A stretch of 64,000 nt of DNA from Paraburkholderia sp. BL25I1N1 (GTDB taxonomy: Bacteria; Pseudomonadota; Gammaproteobacteria; Burkholderiales; Burkholderiaceae), in contig NZ_PVZB01000010.1 of NCBI RefSeq assembly GCF_003002025.1, forward strand, positions 62,001-126,000, read 5' to 3'. How positions within the stretch are numbered: the first letter of the stretch is position 1; every line of letters begins with the position of its first letter. Position numbers and translations under genes: made by a program. Of this stretch, positions 8,206 to 16,445 are shown one piece after another. Below the pieces are notes generated by a model. It made no database searches. It had not been told where the DNA came from and saw only the letters and a list, made by a program, of their open reading frames with translations.

Positions 8206-9057
8206 TCAAGCCGCGGCGCTTGCCGCCATGGCCCCGTTGCGCTTGAATGCCCCGGCGAAAAACAGCACCTGATACTGCACCGCATTGGCCCAGTACTTCC
8301 AGGTGTGGCCGCCGGGCCGCTCCGCGTAGTCGTGCGGCACGCCGAGTTCGACCAGCCGCTGATGCAGCGTGCGGTTCGACTGCACCAGCGAATCGTTGAC
8401 TCCGCAGTCGATGGTGAGCGCGATATGCGCGTTGCCGAAACTGCGCGCGTTCTCGACGATCGCCTCGTTGTTCCAGAAGTCGGCATGCCGCATCGGATCG
8501 CCAAATACCTGGTCGATGCCGGGCTCATCCTCGCAGCCACGCGGATCCACCGCGCCGCTGATGCTGCCCGCGGCGCCGAATTCGTCCGGCCGGTTCAGCG
8601 CGATATGCAAGGCGCCGAAGCCGCCCATGCTCAAGCCGGTAATGGCGCGCGCCTGACGTGTCGCGATCGTGCGGAAATGCGCGTCGACGTAACCCACCAC
8701 CTCGGTGCCCACATAGGTTTCGTAACGGCTGTGAGGATCGACCGGGCTGTCGATATACCAGCTTTCGTGGCCACCGTCGGGCATCACGAGGATCACGTGA
8801 TAGCGGTCGGCCAGCTTGCCGATCTGCGAATTCGTGGTCCAGTCGGTGTAGTCGCCGCCCGAGCCGTGCAGCAGATAGACGACCGGAAAGCGGTCGGCCG
8901 CCTTGCCGCGCGCATATTGATCGGGCAGCACGACCGTCGCTTCGAGCGACTTATGCATGGCCGCGCTCGGAATGACGATGACCCGCGACTGAAACGCCCA
9001 CGCAGGCGCCGTAAAGAGCAGCGTCAGAATGAGCCAGAACGTACGAGCTTGATTCAT
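8206..9057 (-). CDS. Secreted alpha/beta-hydrolase of the esterase D type
   Basis: A 283-residue protein with a cleavable signal peptide (about 1-21, ending APAWA). The alpha/beta-hydrolase fold has oxyanion region LLHGSGGDYTDW, nucleophile S143 in GLSMGGFG, an acid at D218 or D222 (DCGVNDS) and H251 (GGHTW). The family includes S-formylglutathione hydrolase, feruloyl esterase and antigen-85-like enzymes. The signal peptide argues for a periplasmic or secreted carboxylesterase rather than a formaldehyde enzyme. It is a single gene, convergent with the carbamoyltransferase gene; substrate unknown. Confidence 0.87.
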   Translation of the reverse strand: MNQARTFWLILTLLFTAPAWAFQSRVIVIPSAAMHKSLEATVVLPDQYARGKAADRFPVVYLLHGSGGDYTDWTTNSQIGKLADRYHVILVMPDGGHESWYIDSPVDPHSRYETYVGTEVVGYVDAHFRTIATRQARAITGLSMGGFGALHIALNRPDEFGAAGSISGAVDPRGCEDEPGIDQVFGDPMRHADFWNNEAIVENARSFGNAHIALTIDCGVNDSLVQSNRTLHQRLVELGVPHDYAERPGGHTWKYWANAVQYQVLFFAGAFKRNGAMAASAAA

Positions 9058-9295
9058 GGTTTGTCGCTTTTCCCTTTCCAGAAGTCCGAAGAAAACTGTC
9101 CGGCATACGGCGGCAAAATTCTGTCGACGACTCTAGCAATGGCGACTTACAACCAAATTTCAGCGAAACATACGATCTCGTCAGCTTGGCTTCGCGAGCG
9201 AGCGATCGTGCGATCGCGATCCGCTGCTGCTAGCCGCCCAGTTCGATACGATCTTCAAAATCGAGGGCGTGACCGCATGATGGGCGACGACAGCC

Positions 9296-9787
9296 TCACT
9301 TCGCGGTAAAGAGGGCCTCGAGACGACCGCGCTTCCTGACGATGGGCGATTCGACGATCACGTAGCTGAAGTACGTCTGGATCCCGATGTCGCGCTCGAG
9401 CAGCCCCTCGATCACGCTGTGGTAGTGCGCGATGTCGCGCGTCACGAACTTGAGCAGATAGTCGTAGCCGCCCGTCGCGTGATGGCACTCCAGGATCTCG
9501 TCGATGTCGCGAATGGCGTCGATAAAACGCACGAAGTCTTCGCGGCGATGATCCGCGAGTGTGATCTTGGCGAACACGATCTGAACATCGCCGAGCTTCT
9601 CGATCTTCAACAGCGCGCCGTAACCCGCGATGAAGCCGGCCGTCTCGAGCCGTTTGACGCGCGTGAGGCATGGGCTGGGCGACAGTCCAACAGCGTCGGA
9701 CAGTTCCACGTTGGTCATGCGGCCGCGCATTTGCAACTCGGCGAGAATGCGCAAGTCCAGCCGGTCGAGTGTGCAATCCGTTTTCAT
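9296..9787 (-). CDS. Lrp/AsnC family transcriptional regulator
   Basis: A 163-residue regulator. The N-terminal winged helix-turn-helix covers about 8-55 (LDLRILAELQMRGRMTNVEL, then SDAVGLSPSPCLTRVKRLE). The C-terminal RAM ligand-binding domain covers about 70-155 (FVRFIDAIRDIDEILECHHA, then GGYDYLLKFV). Such proteins form octamers and sense amino acids. It is divergent from the HAD/kinase/aminotransferase cluster at 10127-15763, so it is the obvious candidate regulator of that cluster, with an amino acid or amino compound as effector; this is inference from position. Confidence 0.92.
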   Translation of the reverse strand: MKTDCTLDRLDLRILAELQMRGRMTNVELSDAVGLSPSPCLTRVKRLETAGFIAGYGALLKIEKLGDVQIVFAKITLADHRREDFVRFIDAIRDIDEILECHHATGGYDYLLKFVTRDIAHYHSVIEGLLERDIGIQTYFSYVIVESPIVRKRGRLEALFTAK

Positions 9788-10126
9788 CCCCGCCCTGCCT
9801 CCTTTCCGTCAGGCGCCTCCATACGAGCGCCTCGGCGTACTCCACGAACTCAATAGTAGCCCGGCACGCCCGCCCGACGATAAGACGATCCTGCTATTTG
9901 TTCCTGATTTTCCATCGCGTCACACCTCGCCGCAGGAACTGCCGTGAATCCCATCAACAACGGGTAAAAACCTGTTTTTTTCCGTCCTTAATTCGGTTTA
10001 GTAGCGAAGTCATTCCCGTTTAAATTTCATCTACCGACATTTCCATCGGTGCTTGCCTGAACTGGTGTGCGGCAAGCCCTTCATTCAAGAGTCCCTTGGG
10101 ATTCGTCACTCATCGAGACTGAAGAC
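9788..10126. other. Divergent intergenic region with orphan terminator-like hairpin
   Basis: 339 bp between the Lrp gene (minus) and the HAD gene (plus). It is more AT-rich than its surroundings from about 9960 to 10035. It contains a plus-strand hairpin with a T-tract at 9959-9981, listed separately, although no plus-strand gene lies upstream to be terminated. The promoter of the catabolic cluster should be here, but no clear -35/-10 pair is seen. Confidence 0.5.
9959..9981 (+). terminator. Terminator-like hairpin in the leader of the catabolic cluster
   Basis: AACGGGT (9959-9965) pairs with ACCTGTT (9970-9976), with one G-T pair, around an AAAA loop, and a run of seven T follows (9975-9981). 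It points toward the HAD gene 146 bp downstream. The stem is short, so it may be an attenuator, the end of a small leader RNA, or chance. Confidence 0.4.
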
Positions 10127-10795
10127 ATGATCGACTTCGAGCCGAAATTCATCACGTTCGACTGCTACGGCACCCTGGTCAACTTTCGCATGGCCGACAC
10201 GGCGCGCGAAATCTACGGGAACCGCCTCCACGGCGACGCGCTGGAAAACTTCGTCAAGCTGTTCGCCGCCTATCGCCGCGACGAAGTGCTCGGCGCCTGG
10301 AAACCCTACCGCCAGGTCGTCCTGAACGCCGTGCGCCGCACCTGCGAACGCACGGGCGTGCCGTTCGCCGAAAGCGAGGCCGAAAAGTTCTACCTGGCAG
10401 TGCCGACGTGGGGCCCGCATCCAGACGTGCCGGAAGGTCTCTCGCGCCTCGCGAAGAAATACAGGCTGGTAGGCCTGACCAACGCGGACAACGCGCAGAT
10501 CGCGAGCAACATCGAAAAGCTCGGGGCTCCGTTTCACGCCGTCATCACGGCCGAAGATGCCCAGGCCTACAAGCCGCGTATGCAAGGCTTCGAATACATG
10601 TTCAAGAAGCTCGACGTGCAGCCTCACGAAATCCTGCACGTCTCGTCGAGTCCGCGCTACGACCTGATGACCGCGCACGATCTCGGCATCGTGCACAAGG
10701 CGCACGTGCTGCGCGGCCATGAACCGGAAGCGCCGGAATACGGTTATACGGCGGTCAGGAGCATCGTCGAATTGGCCGAGCAGCTTGGCCTGTAA
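10127..10795 (+). CDS. HAD superfamily hydrolase, type II haloacid dehalogenase-like
   Basis: A 222-residue HAD hydrolase. Motif I is FDCYGTL with nucleophile D12; motif II is GLTNADN; a lysine lies in AYKPRM; and SSSPRYDLMTAHDLG matches the final acidic motif. The DxYGTL form is that of L-2-haloacid dehalogenase-like proteins rather than DxDxT phosphatases. It is the first gene of a plus-strand cluster with a kinase and an aminotransferase or phospho-lyase, so a role in handling a halo- or phospho-substituted organic acid is possible. The ATG at 10127 aligns the conserved N-terminus. Confidence 0.87.
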   Translation: MIDFEPKFITFDCYGTLVNFRMADTAREIYGNRLHGDALENFVKLFAAYRRDEVLGAWKPYRQVVLNAVRRTCERTGVPFAESEAEKFYLAVPTWGPHPDVPEGLSRLAKKYRLVGLTNADNAQIASNIEKLGAPFHAVITAEDAQAYKPRMQGFEYMFKKLDVQPHEILHVSSSPRYDLMTAHDLGIVHKAHVLRGHEPEAPEYGYTAVRSIVELAEQLGL

Positions 10796-10939
10796 GCGAT
10801 TTGCGCCTCCTTGACCGCCGTGTTCGACGGCGGCCGGGGATTCGCATCGCGCGACCGATCCGACGTCTGTCCCCAGGTCGACAGCGCGTCGGAAACGTCC
10901 TGCTCCACTGCAGTCCACCCTTCTCGCGCCGCATTGCCC

Positions 10940-12034
10940 ATGTTCACGCCCAGCATTTCCGCAAGCTTATGCGCAACGTCCGCCGTTGCGCTCGATACCC
11001 TGTTGGGGAGCGGCCTATCGGTCAGCTTCCCACGCTTGAATACATTCGATGCGCTCGCGATCACGCGCCGCGTGTACGGCATCGACGGCGCGGCTACACG
11101 GTTTGCGACCGAGAAAGACGACACGTTCCGCATCGACGCAAGCGACGGCGCGCGATACGTGCTGAAAATCTCGAACCCCGGCGAGACGCCCGAAGAACTT
11201 GACTTGCAGGTCGCCGCGATGCGCCATGTTGCCGCCGTCGCGCCCGACTTGCCGGTGCCGCGCGTGCTGCCGGGTATCGACGGGCAATTCGTCGTACCCG
11301 TGGCGTCGCCCCCGCAGCCGTATCGTACGGCGAGGCTCTACAGCTACCTCGAAGGCATGCCGCTGGACGCGCTGCGCGGGAGCGCGGTCGATCACTACGA
11401 GATCGGTGAGATGCTGGCGCGACTGCAAGCGGCCATGGCCGGTTTCCGCCATCCGCACCAGCACCGCGTACTCGCTTGGGACGTCAAGCATCTGGCGAGT
11501 CTGACGGGGCTGCAAACACATATCGCCGATCCTTCGCATCGCGCCTTCATCAGGGAGGCGTTCGCACGCTTCGCCGCGATCGAGCCGGCCCTGCGGCACT
11601 GTCCCGCGCAGGTCGTACACAACGACTTCAACCGCTCGAACATCGTCGCCAACCCGGGCGGCCGGAGCTTCGTCAGCGGAATCATCGACTTCGGCGACAC
11701 CGTGCACACCGCGGTAGCGATCGACGTCGCCACGGCGGTAATGAACCAGTTTCCGCTCGACTTCGATGCCGACGGCCCGCACGACCTGTTCGCCAACGCG
11801 CGCGACCTGCTGCGCGGCTATCTCGCGCGTGCCGAACTCAGCCGCGACGAACTGCTCCTGATCCCGCACCTGGCCATGGCGCGCGTCGCGGCGCGAGCGT
11901 TGCTGACTTCATGGCGCGCCATGCTGTTCCCGGAAAACGAAGCCTACATCCTGCGTTTCACCCGGCCGGGATGGGAGCATTTGCGCTGGTTCATGCAGCG
12001 CGACCCTGAGACTGTTTCCAACGCCTTGCTCTAG
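10940..12034 (+). CDS. Aminoglycoside phosphotransferase-like kinase (hydroxylysine-kinase type)
   Basis: About 364 residues of the APH/choline-kinase fold. The catalytic loop is HNDFNRSNIV and the metal motif IIDFGD. ATP-side residues include DGARYVLKIS with the conserved lysine. Fold and neighbours resemble vertebrate AGPHD1 (5-hydroxylysine kinase), which works with a class III aminotransferase-fold phospho-lyase, and just such a gene follows 42 bp downstream. I propose that it phosphorylates a hydroxyl on an amino acid or amino alcohol. The start is unsure: a TTG at 10811 would add 43 residues without recognisable domain, and neither start has a good ribosome-binding site. Confidence 0.75.
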   Translation: MFTPSISASLCATSAVALDTLLGSGLSVSFPRLNTFDALAITRRVYGIDGAATRFATEKDDTFRIDASDGARYVLKISNPGETPEELDLQVAAMRHVAAVAPDLPVPRVLPGIDGQFVVPVASPPQPYRTARLYSYLEGMPLDALRGSAVDHYEIGEMLARLQAAMAGFRHPHQHRVLAWDVKHLASLTGLQTHIADPSHRAFIREAFARFAAIEPALRHCPAQVVHNDFNRSNIVANPGGRSFVSGIIDFGDTVHTAVAIDVATAVMNQFPLDFDADGPHDLFANARDLLRGYLARAELSRDELLLIPHLAMARVAARALLTSWRAMLFPENEAYILRFTRPGWEHLRWFMQRDPETVSNALL

Positions 12035-12076
12035 TTCTTCCATCGCACCGCTCACCTCTCCGATTCTGACCTCCCT

Positions 12077-13477
12077 ATGAACACTACCAGCACGTCGCAG
12101 CCGGCCGCCCAAACCGAGGCCGCCGGTAGCGGCAAACCCCACGACGCACTGCGCGGCGACATGCCGAACGGCTTCAATCCGTCGTCGCTCGACCACCTCG
12201 ACGCCGGCACGCAACGGCACATCACGCGCCGCTTACGGCTGCTCAGTCCGTCGTATCGATTGTTCTACGCCGAGCCCGTCAAAATCGTGCGCGGCGATAA
12301 GGTCTATCTGTACGACGACCACGGCAACGACTATCTCGATGCCTACAACAATGTCGTCTGCGTCGGGCACGCCAATCCGCGCATCGTCGATGCCGTCACC
12401 CGCCAGCTCTCGACGCTCTGCACGCATACCCGCTACATGCAGGAGCCGATCCTCGACTACGCCGAGGACCTGCTCTCGACCTTCAACACGTCGATCCGCG
12501 CGGGCCAGATGATGTTCACCTGCACCGGCTCCGAGGCCAACGACCTGGCCACGCGCATCGCGATGCAGTACACCGGCAAGACCGGCGTGATCGTGACCAG
12601 CGAGGCCTATCACGGCAACTCGCATCTCACTTCGAGCTTTTCGCCGTCGCTGGGCCGCAGGGCCTTGCTGGGTCCCTACGTGCGCACGGTGCCGGCTCCC
12701 GACTCGTACCGGATGACGCCGTCGGAGATCGGTCAGCGCATGGCCGGACAGGTCGAGTTGCAGATCGAGGACATTCGCCGTCACGGTGGCGGTCTGGCGG
12801 CGTTCATCGCCGATTCATTCTTCTCGTCGGATGGCGTGTTCGCCCACCCGACCGATGTCCTCGCGCCGGTAGCCGAGGTGGTGCGCCGCGCCGGCGGGCT
12901 GTTCATCGCGGACGAGGTGCAGTCCGGCTTCGGGCGCAGCGGTACGCATATGTGGGGGCATGAGCGCCATGGCGTCGTGCCCGACATCGTTACGCTCGGC
13001 AAACCAATGGGCAACGGCTATCCGGTGGCGGGCCTGGTCGTGCGCCCCGAAGTGGTCGCAGGCTTCGGGCAGGACATGCGCTACTTCAATACCTTCGGCG
13101 GCAATTCGGTTGCGATCGCGGCCGCGCAGGCCACGCTCGACGTGCTGCGCGACGAGCACGTGCTCGACAACGCGCAGCGGGTCGGCACGATCCTGCTTGA
13201 GGGCTTGAACGCACTGGCAAGGAAATACGAATGCATCGGCGACGTGCGCGGCACGGGCCTGTATTTCGGCGTCGAGATCGTGCGCGATCGCGCGAAGAAG
13301 GACACCGACATCGCGACGGCGCTCAAGATCGTCAACGGCTTGCGCCAGCGGCGCGTGCTGATTTCCGCGACCGGGCCGGACGCGAGTGTGCTGAAGATCC
13401 GCCCGCCGCTGGTCTTTGGCGCTAACGATGCCGACCGCCTGTTGACGGAGTTGGGTACGGTGCTTGCCGCACTGTGA
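12077..13477 (+). CDS. Class III PLP aminotransferase / phospho-lyase
   Basis: A 466-residue PLP enzyme of the ornithine/GABA aminotransferase group. Visible are CTGSEAND (phosphate-binding turn), FIADEVQSGFGRSG with the PLP-pairing aspartate, and the Schiff-base lysine K309 in TLGKPMGNG. The N-terminal stretch (SPSYRLFYAEPVKIVRGD, YNNVVCVGHANPRIV) resembles the AGXT2L subgroup, whose members eliminate phosphate and ammonia from phosphoethanolamine or 5-phosphohydroxylysine. Pairing with an APH-like kinase supports the phospho-lyase reading. An ordinary omega-amino acid transaminase remains possible. An acyl-carrier or CoA-ligase context is absent. Confidence 0.85.
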   Translation: MNTTSTSQPAAQTEAAGSGKPHDALRGDMPNGFNPSSLDHLDAGTQRHITRRLRLLSPSYRLFYAEPVKIVRGDKVYLYDDHGNDYLDAYNNVVCVGHANPRIVDAVTRQLSTLCTHTRYMQEPILDYAEDLLSTFNTSIRAGQMMFTCTGSEANDLATRIAMQYTGKTGVIVTSEAYHGNSHLTSSFSPSLGRRALLGPYVRTVPAPDSYRMTPSEIGQRMAGQVELQIEDIRRHGGGLAAFIADSFFSSDGVFAHPTDVLAPVAEVVRRAGGLFIADEVQSGFGRSGTHMWGHERHGVVPDIVTLGKPMGNGYPVAGLVVRPEVVAGFGQDMRYFNTFGGNSVAIAAAQATLDVLRDEHVLDNAQRVGTILLEGLNALARKYECIGDVRGTGLYFGVEIVRDRAKKDTDIATALKIVNGLRQRRVLISATGPDASVLKIRPPLVFGANDADRLLTELGTVLAAL

Positions 13478-13479
13478 TC

Positions 13480-13518
13480 GCCGATGACCGGCCACGCGAA
13501 CGTGTCCGGTTCATCGGC
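13480..13518. repeat. Imperfect inverted repeat after the aminotransferase gene
   Basis: GCCGATGACCGG (13480-13491) faces CCGGTTCATCGGC (13506-13518) across a 14-bp loop, with one unpaired base. It begins 3 bp after the stop codon. There is no U-tract, so it is more likely an mRNA-stabilising or processing hairpin inside the operon than a full terminator. Confidence 0.45.
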
Positions 13519-13700
13519 AAACGGCCTGATGCGAGCACGTTGGCCGCGCAGACGTGCCGGCAGTCCACCAGGCCCCCGACAAGCGTTTCTGCATTAACCG
13601 GCACTTAACGTCCGCTTGTTGGAGGGTTAATCATCCGGAGATGCTCGCGCCGCATCATTGCATGCACGAATCATCATCCGCGCAATTCATAGGAGCAGAA

Positions 13701-14435
13701 GTGACCACAGCATTCGTATTGCACCGCGCCGAAGGTGCGCCTGATTCGACCGCCTTCCGGAGGGGAGGTCTCGGCCAGAACGATCCATTCGTACGCCATC
13801 GCGAGATCGCGTGGGAAGGACCCGACTCGATGGCCGCGGGTCGTGTCAGCTTCATCGGCGAGCTCGACGTGGCGAGTTTTCCCCACATCGAAACCATCGT
13901 CGTCATGGAGGGTTCGCTCACGCTCGAAGCGGCCGGCATGGCGCCGCAGGTGCTGGGCCCGCAAGAGGGTGCGGTGATCGGCAGGGGTACCGCGCTTCGC
14001 TTCAGGGCGCAATCGCGCGCGCTTTTCGTGTTCTGCGCCGCGGCTAGCGAGAAGCCGACGAAGACAGGCCTCGTCCCGTTGCGCGCGCAAGCCGACTTCA
14101 AGCCATCCGCAACGCTTCCAGCAGAGGCACTACTGGGCCCGGCTCCCGAATGTCGCAGCGACAATGTGTTCACCGACGACGACGCGCAGTACAAAGCGGG
14201 TACGTGGGATTCGACGCCTTACCATCGGATCGTTCGCCCGCATCGCGTCAATGAGTTCATGCATCTCCTCGCCGGCGGCGTGCGATTCGCCGCGCCTGAC
14301 GGCAGCGTGCTGTCGCTCGGCGCCGGCGACGCGCTCTTCGTGCCGCAGGGTGTGTCGATCGGATGGGAAAGCAGCGAACGCGTGGCGAAGTTCTACGTTA
14401 CGCAAACTGTCCAGGCTCAAGTCGAACGAAATTGA
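13701..14435 (+). CDS. Two-domain cupin protein
   Basis: About 244 residues with two cupin-like halves, roughly 25-110 and 150-240. The second has PYHRIVRPHRVNEFMHLLAG and GAGDALFVPQG, the two-motif cupin pattern; the first is poorer in histidines (FPHIETIVVMEGSL, LGPQEGAVI). The layout recalls ureidoglycine aminohydrolase-like and DUF861 bicupins. A GTG at 13701 preceded by AGGAG at 5-bp spacing is the best start, although the frame is open upstream. It is nearly coupled to the FAD oxidase (2-bp gap), so it probably acts in the same pathway as an isomerase, hydrolase or sensor. Confidence 0.78.
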   Translation: MTTAFVLHRAEGAPDSTAFRRGGLGQNDPFVRHREIAWEGPDSMAAGRVSFIGELDVASFPHIETIVVMEGSLTLEAAGMAPQVLGPQEGAVIGRGTALRFRAQSRALFVFCAAASEKPTKTGLVPLRAQADFKPSATLPAEALLGPAPECRSDNVFTDDDAQYKAGTWDSTPYHRIVRPHRVNEFMHLLAGGVRFAAPDGSVLSLGAGDALFVPQGVSIGWESSERVAKFYVTQTVQAQVERN

Positions 14436-14437
14436 TC

Positions 14438-15763
14438 ATGTCCCCTCCGCTGACTCACATTCAAACTTCGCCCACGCTGCCTGCCGTCGCCGACGTGGTC
14501 GTGATCGGAGGCGGCATCATCGGTGTCTTTGCTGCCTATTACATGGCCCAGCGCGGCGTTTCAGTCGCCTTGGTCGAAAAGGGAAGGATTGGCGCCGAGC
14601 AGTCGAGCCGCAATTGGGGCTGGTGCCGACAGCAAAACCGCGACGAGCGTGAATTGCCGATCGCAACCAAGAGCCTTGACCTGTGGGAACGATTTGCCGT
14701 CGAATCCGGTGAGGACACGGGGTTTCATCGCTGCGGGCTGTTGTATCTGAGCAATGACGACGCGGAGCTGGCCCGTTGGGCGAGTTGGGGCGACTTTGCG
14801 AAGACGGCGGGCGTGACGACCTACTTGCTCGACAGCAAGCAAGCCGCCGAGCGTGGGAAGGCGACCGGGCGAGCCTGGAAAGGCGGCGTCTTCTCGCCCA
14901 GTGACGGCACGGCGGACCCCGCGAAAGCCGCGCCCGCCGTGGCAACCGCACTCATGAAGCTAGGCGGCAGCGTTACGCAACACTGCGCGGCACGCGGAAT
15001 CGAGTTGGAGGGCGGCCGAGTCTGCGGCGTCGTCACGGAAGCCGGAGTCATCAAGACCCGGACAGTCGTGCTTGCCGGCGGCGCGTGGGCGTCCGCATTC
15101 TGCCGCCAGCTCGGCATCCGCTTTCCCCAGGCATCGATCCGCCAATCTATCCTTAGCGTCTCGCCTGTCGAGCATCCCTTGCCGGATGCGTTGTTCACCT
15201 CCGGCGTATCGATCACCCGCCGAAACGACGGGCGCTACGCACTCGCGATCAGCGGACGGGCGCGCGTGGACGTGACGCCGCAGTTTCTGCGATTCGCCCC
15301 GCAATTCGTGCCCATGTTCGCCAAGCGTTGGCGCAACCTTCTTCCGGGCGGACTGGAAGGCGTGCGCGGCGGTCATGAGACGCTCAAGCGGTGGCGGCTC
15401 GACGCGCCCACACCCATGGAGCGGGTACGCATCCTGGATCCGAAACCCGATCTGCCTACCGTGAAGGAAACGCACCGCCGCGCCATCGAACTGTTGCCCG
15501 AACTTGGCAAAGCGAAAATCACACACGCGTGGGCAGGCTTCGTCGACAGCACACCCGACGGCGTGCCGGGTATCGGCGAAGTGCCGGGCGTACCCGGATT
15601 GATCCTGGCTGCGGGCTTTTCCGGTCACGGGTTCGGGATCGGGCCCGGCGCTGGACATCTGATCGCGGATTTGGCCACCGGTGCGACGCCGATCGTCGAC
15701 CCTATCCCGTATCGGCCCGCCCGGTTTGCCCACTCGGCATGGGGCAAGGTCGCTGACTTTTAG
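14438..15763 (+). CDS. FAD-dependent oxidoreductase of the D-amino acid oxidase family
   Basis: A 441-residue flavoprotein with an N-terminal dinucleotide-binding motif DVVVIGGGIIGVFAAYYMA at about 20-38. The C-terminal block GVPGIGEVPGVPGLILAAGF, then SGHGFGIGPGAGHLIADL, is the closing FAD contact of the DAO/sarcosine-oxidase/PuuB family. These enzymes oxidise amines or amino acids to imines with oxygen or a quinone as acceptor. SRNWGWCRQQNRD near the flavin is typical of the gamma-glutamylputrescine-oxidase-like branch. It ends the HAD-kinase-aminotransferase-cupin cluster and is followed by a terminator. Substrate unknown, presumably an amino compound. Confidence 0.87.
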   Translation: MSPPLTHIQTSPTLPAVADVVVIGGGIIGVFAAYYMAQRGVSVALVEKGRIGAEQSSRNWGWCRQQNRDERELPIATKSLDLWERFAVESGEDTGFHRCGLLYLSNDDAELARWASWGDFAKTAGVTTYLLDSKQAAERGKATGRAWKGGVFSPSDGTADPAKAAPAVATALMKLGGSVTQHCAARGIELEGGRVCGVVTEAGVIKTRTVVLAGGAWASAFCRQLGIRFPQASIRQSILSVSPVEHPLPDALFTSGVSITRRNDGRYALAISGRARVDVTPQFLRFAPQFVPMFAKRWRNLLPGGLEGVRGGHETLKRWRLDAPTPMERVRILDPKPDLPTVKETHRRAIELLPELGKAKITHAWAGFVDSTPDGVPGIGEVPGVPGLILAAGFSGHGFGIGPGAGHLIADLATGATPIVDPIPYRPARFAHSAWGKVADF

Positions 15764-15792
15764 AAGGGCGGGAGGGCGCGGTTACTGCAACA

Positions 15793-15831
15793 AGCGCCGT
15801 GCTACCGGGAGGATGGGCACGGCGCTCTTTT
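15793..15831 (+). terminator. Intrinsic terminator of the catabolic cluster
   Basis: AGCGCCGTGC (15793-15802) pairs perfectly with GCACGGCGCT (15817-15826), followed by CTTTT. It lies 29 bp after the FAD oxidase stop codon. Confidence 0.85.
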
Positions 15832-15884
15832 CGGATTACGCGGATTACGCGGTTCGAAGCAACGCTGCGCCAAAGCGGCCCGAT

Positions 15885-15998
15885 ACTGCCCGTGATCCCG
15901 CCGCCCACCACGACCACGTCGCAGCGTCCGCCATGCAGATCAGGCGAATTGCCGACAAATGGCTCGGACGTATCCAGCCAGTAAGAACTGAAACGCAT
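15885..15998 (-). pseudogene. Remnant of an FAD-dependent oxidoreductase N-terminus
   Basis: Reading leftward from an ATG at 15998, the peptide begins MRFSSYWLDTSEPFVGNSPD and continues to DVVVVGGGITGS, the characteristic start and FAD-binding loop of an amine or amino acid oxidase. After the glycine loop the reading frame turns into unrelated Arg/Ser-rich sequence (RVIRVIRKERR), so about 90 percent of the gene is missing. The break lies close to the terminator of the neighbouring cluster, which carries an intact FAD oxidase of related type. Confidence 0.65.
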
Positions 15999-16038
15999 TG
16001 CACTCTCCAACGCTCGCGCACCGATTCGATCGGACCGA

Positions 16039-16248
16039 CTACACCCAGGCCACCGCTTCGACCTCGATCTTCAGACCGAAATGCAGCGCGGGAACCGGAA
16101 CCACCGCGCGAGCGGGTCTCGCCGCTCCAGCCCAACGCGCATAGATCTCATTGAACGTCGCCCAATACTCGATATCGACGATATAAACACGAACCTGGAC
16201 CAGTTTCGTGACGTCGCTGCCCGCGCCGGCCAGCGCCCTCACGCCCAC
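16039..16248 (-). pseudogene. Truncated RidA (YjgF/RutC) family gene
   Basis: A 69-codon fragment with the C-terminal half of a RidA domain: AGSDVTKLVQVRVYIVDI, NEIYARWAG, and PARAVVPVPALHFGLKIEVEAVA. RidA deaminates reactive enamines and imines produced by PLP enzymes and amine oxidases. The N-terminal half is absent; an in-frame stop lies seven codons upstream of the first start. It ends about 40 bp before the FAD oxidoreductase remnant on the same strand, as expected for a decayed ridA-oxidase operon. Confidence 0.7.
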
Positions 16249-16445
16249 GCGGCAGGGGCTGACGATCCGTCAGCGCGTGTTTCTGGAAGCCGCGAAACAA
16301 GCCTTCGATCCAGCGCCCTGGCGGAAATGATCACTCGATTGATACCGGTGAGACATCAATCGTCCGGAACATGGCAGTTATAGCCCCCGGCGGCTCGCTT
16401 TAGTTCTGCCGCGCCGGGGATAACAGGTCGAGCATGACGCCGCGA

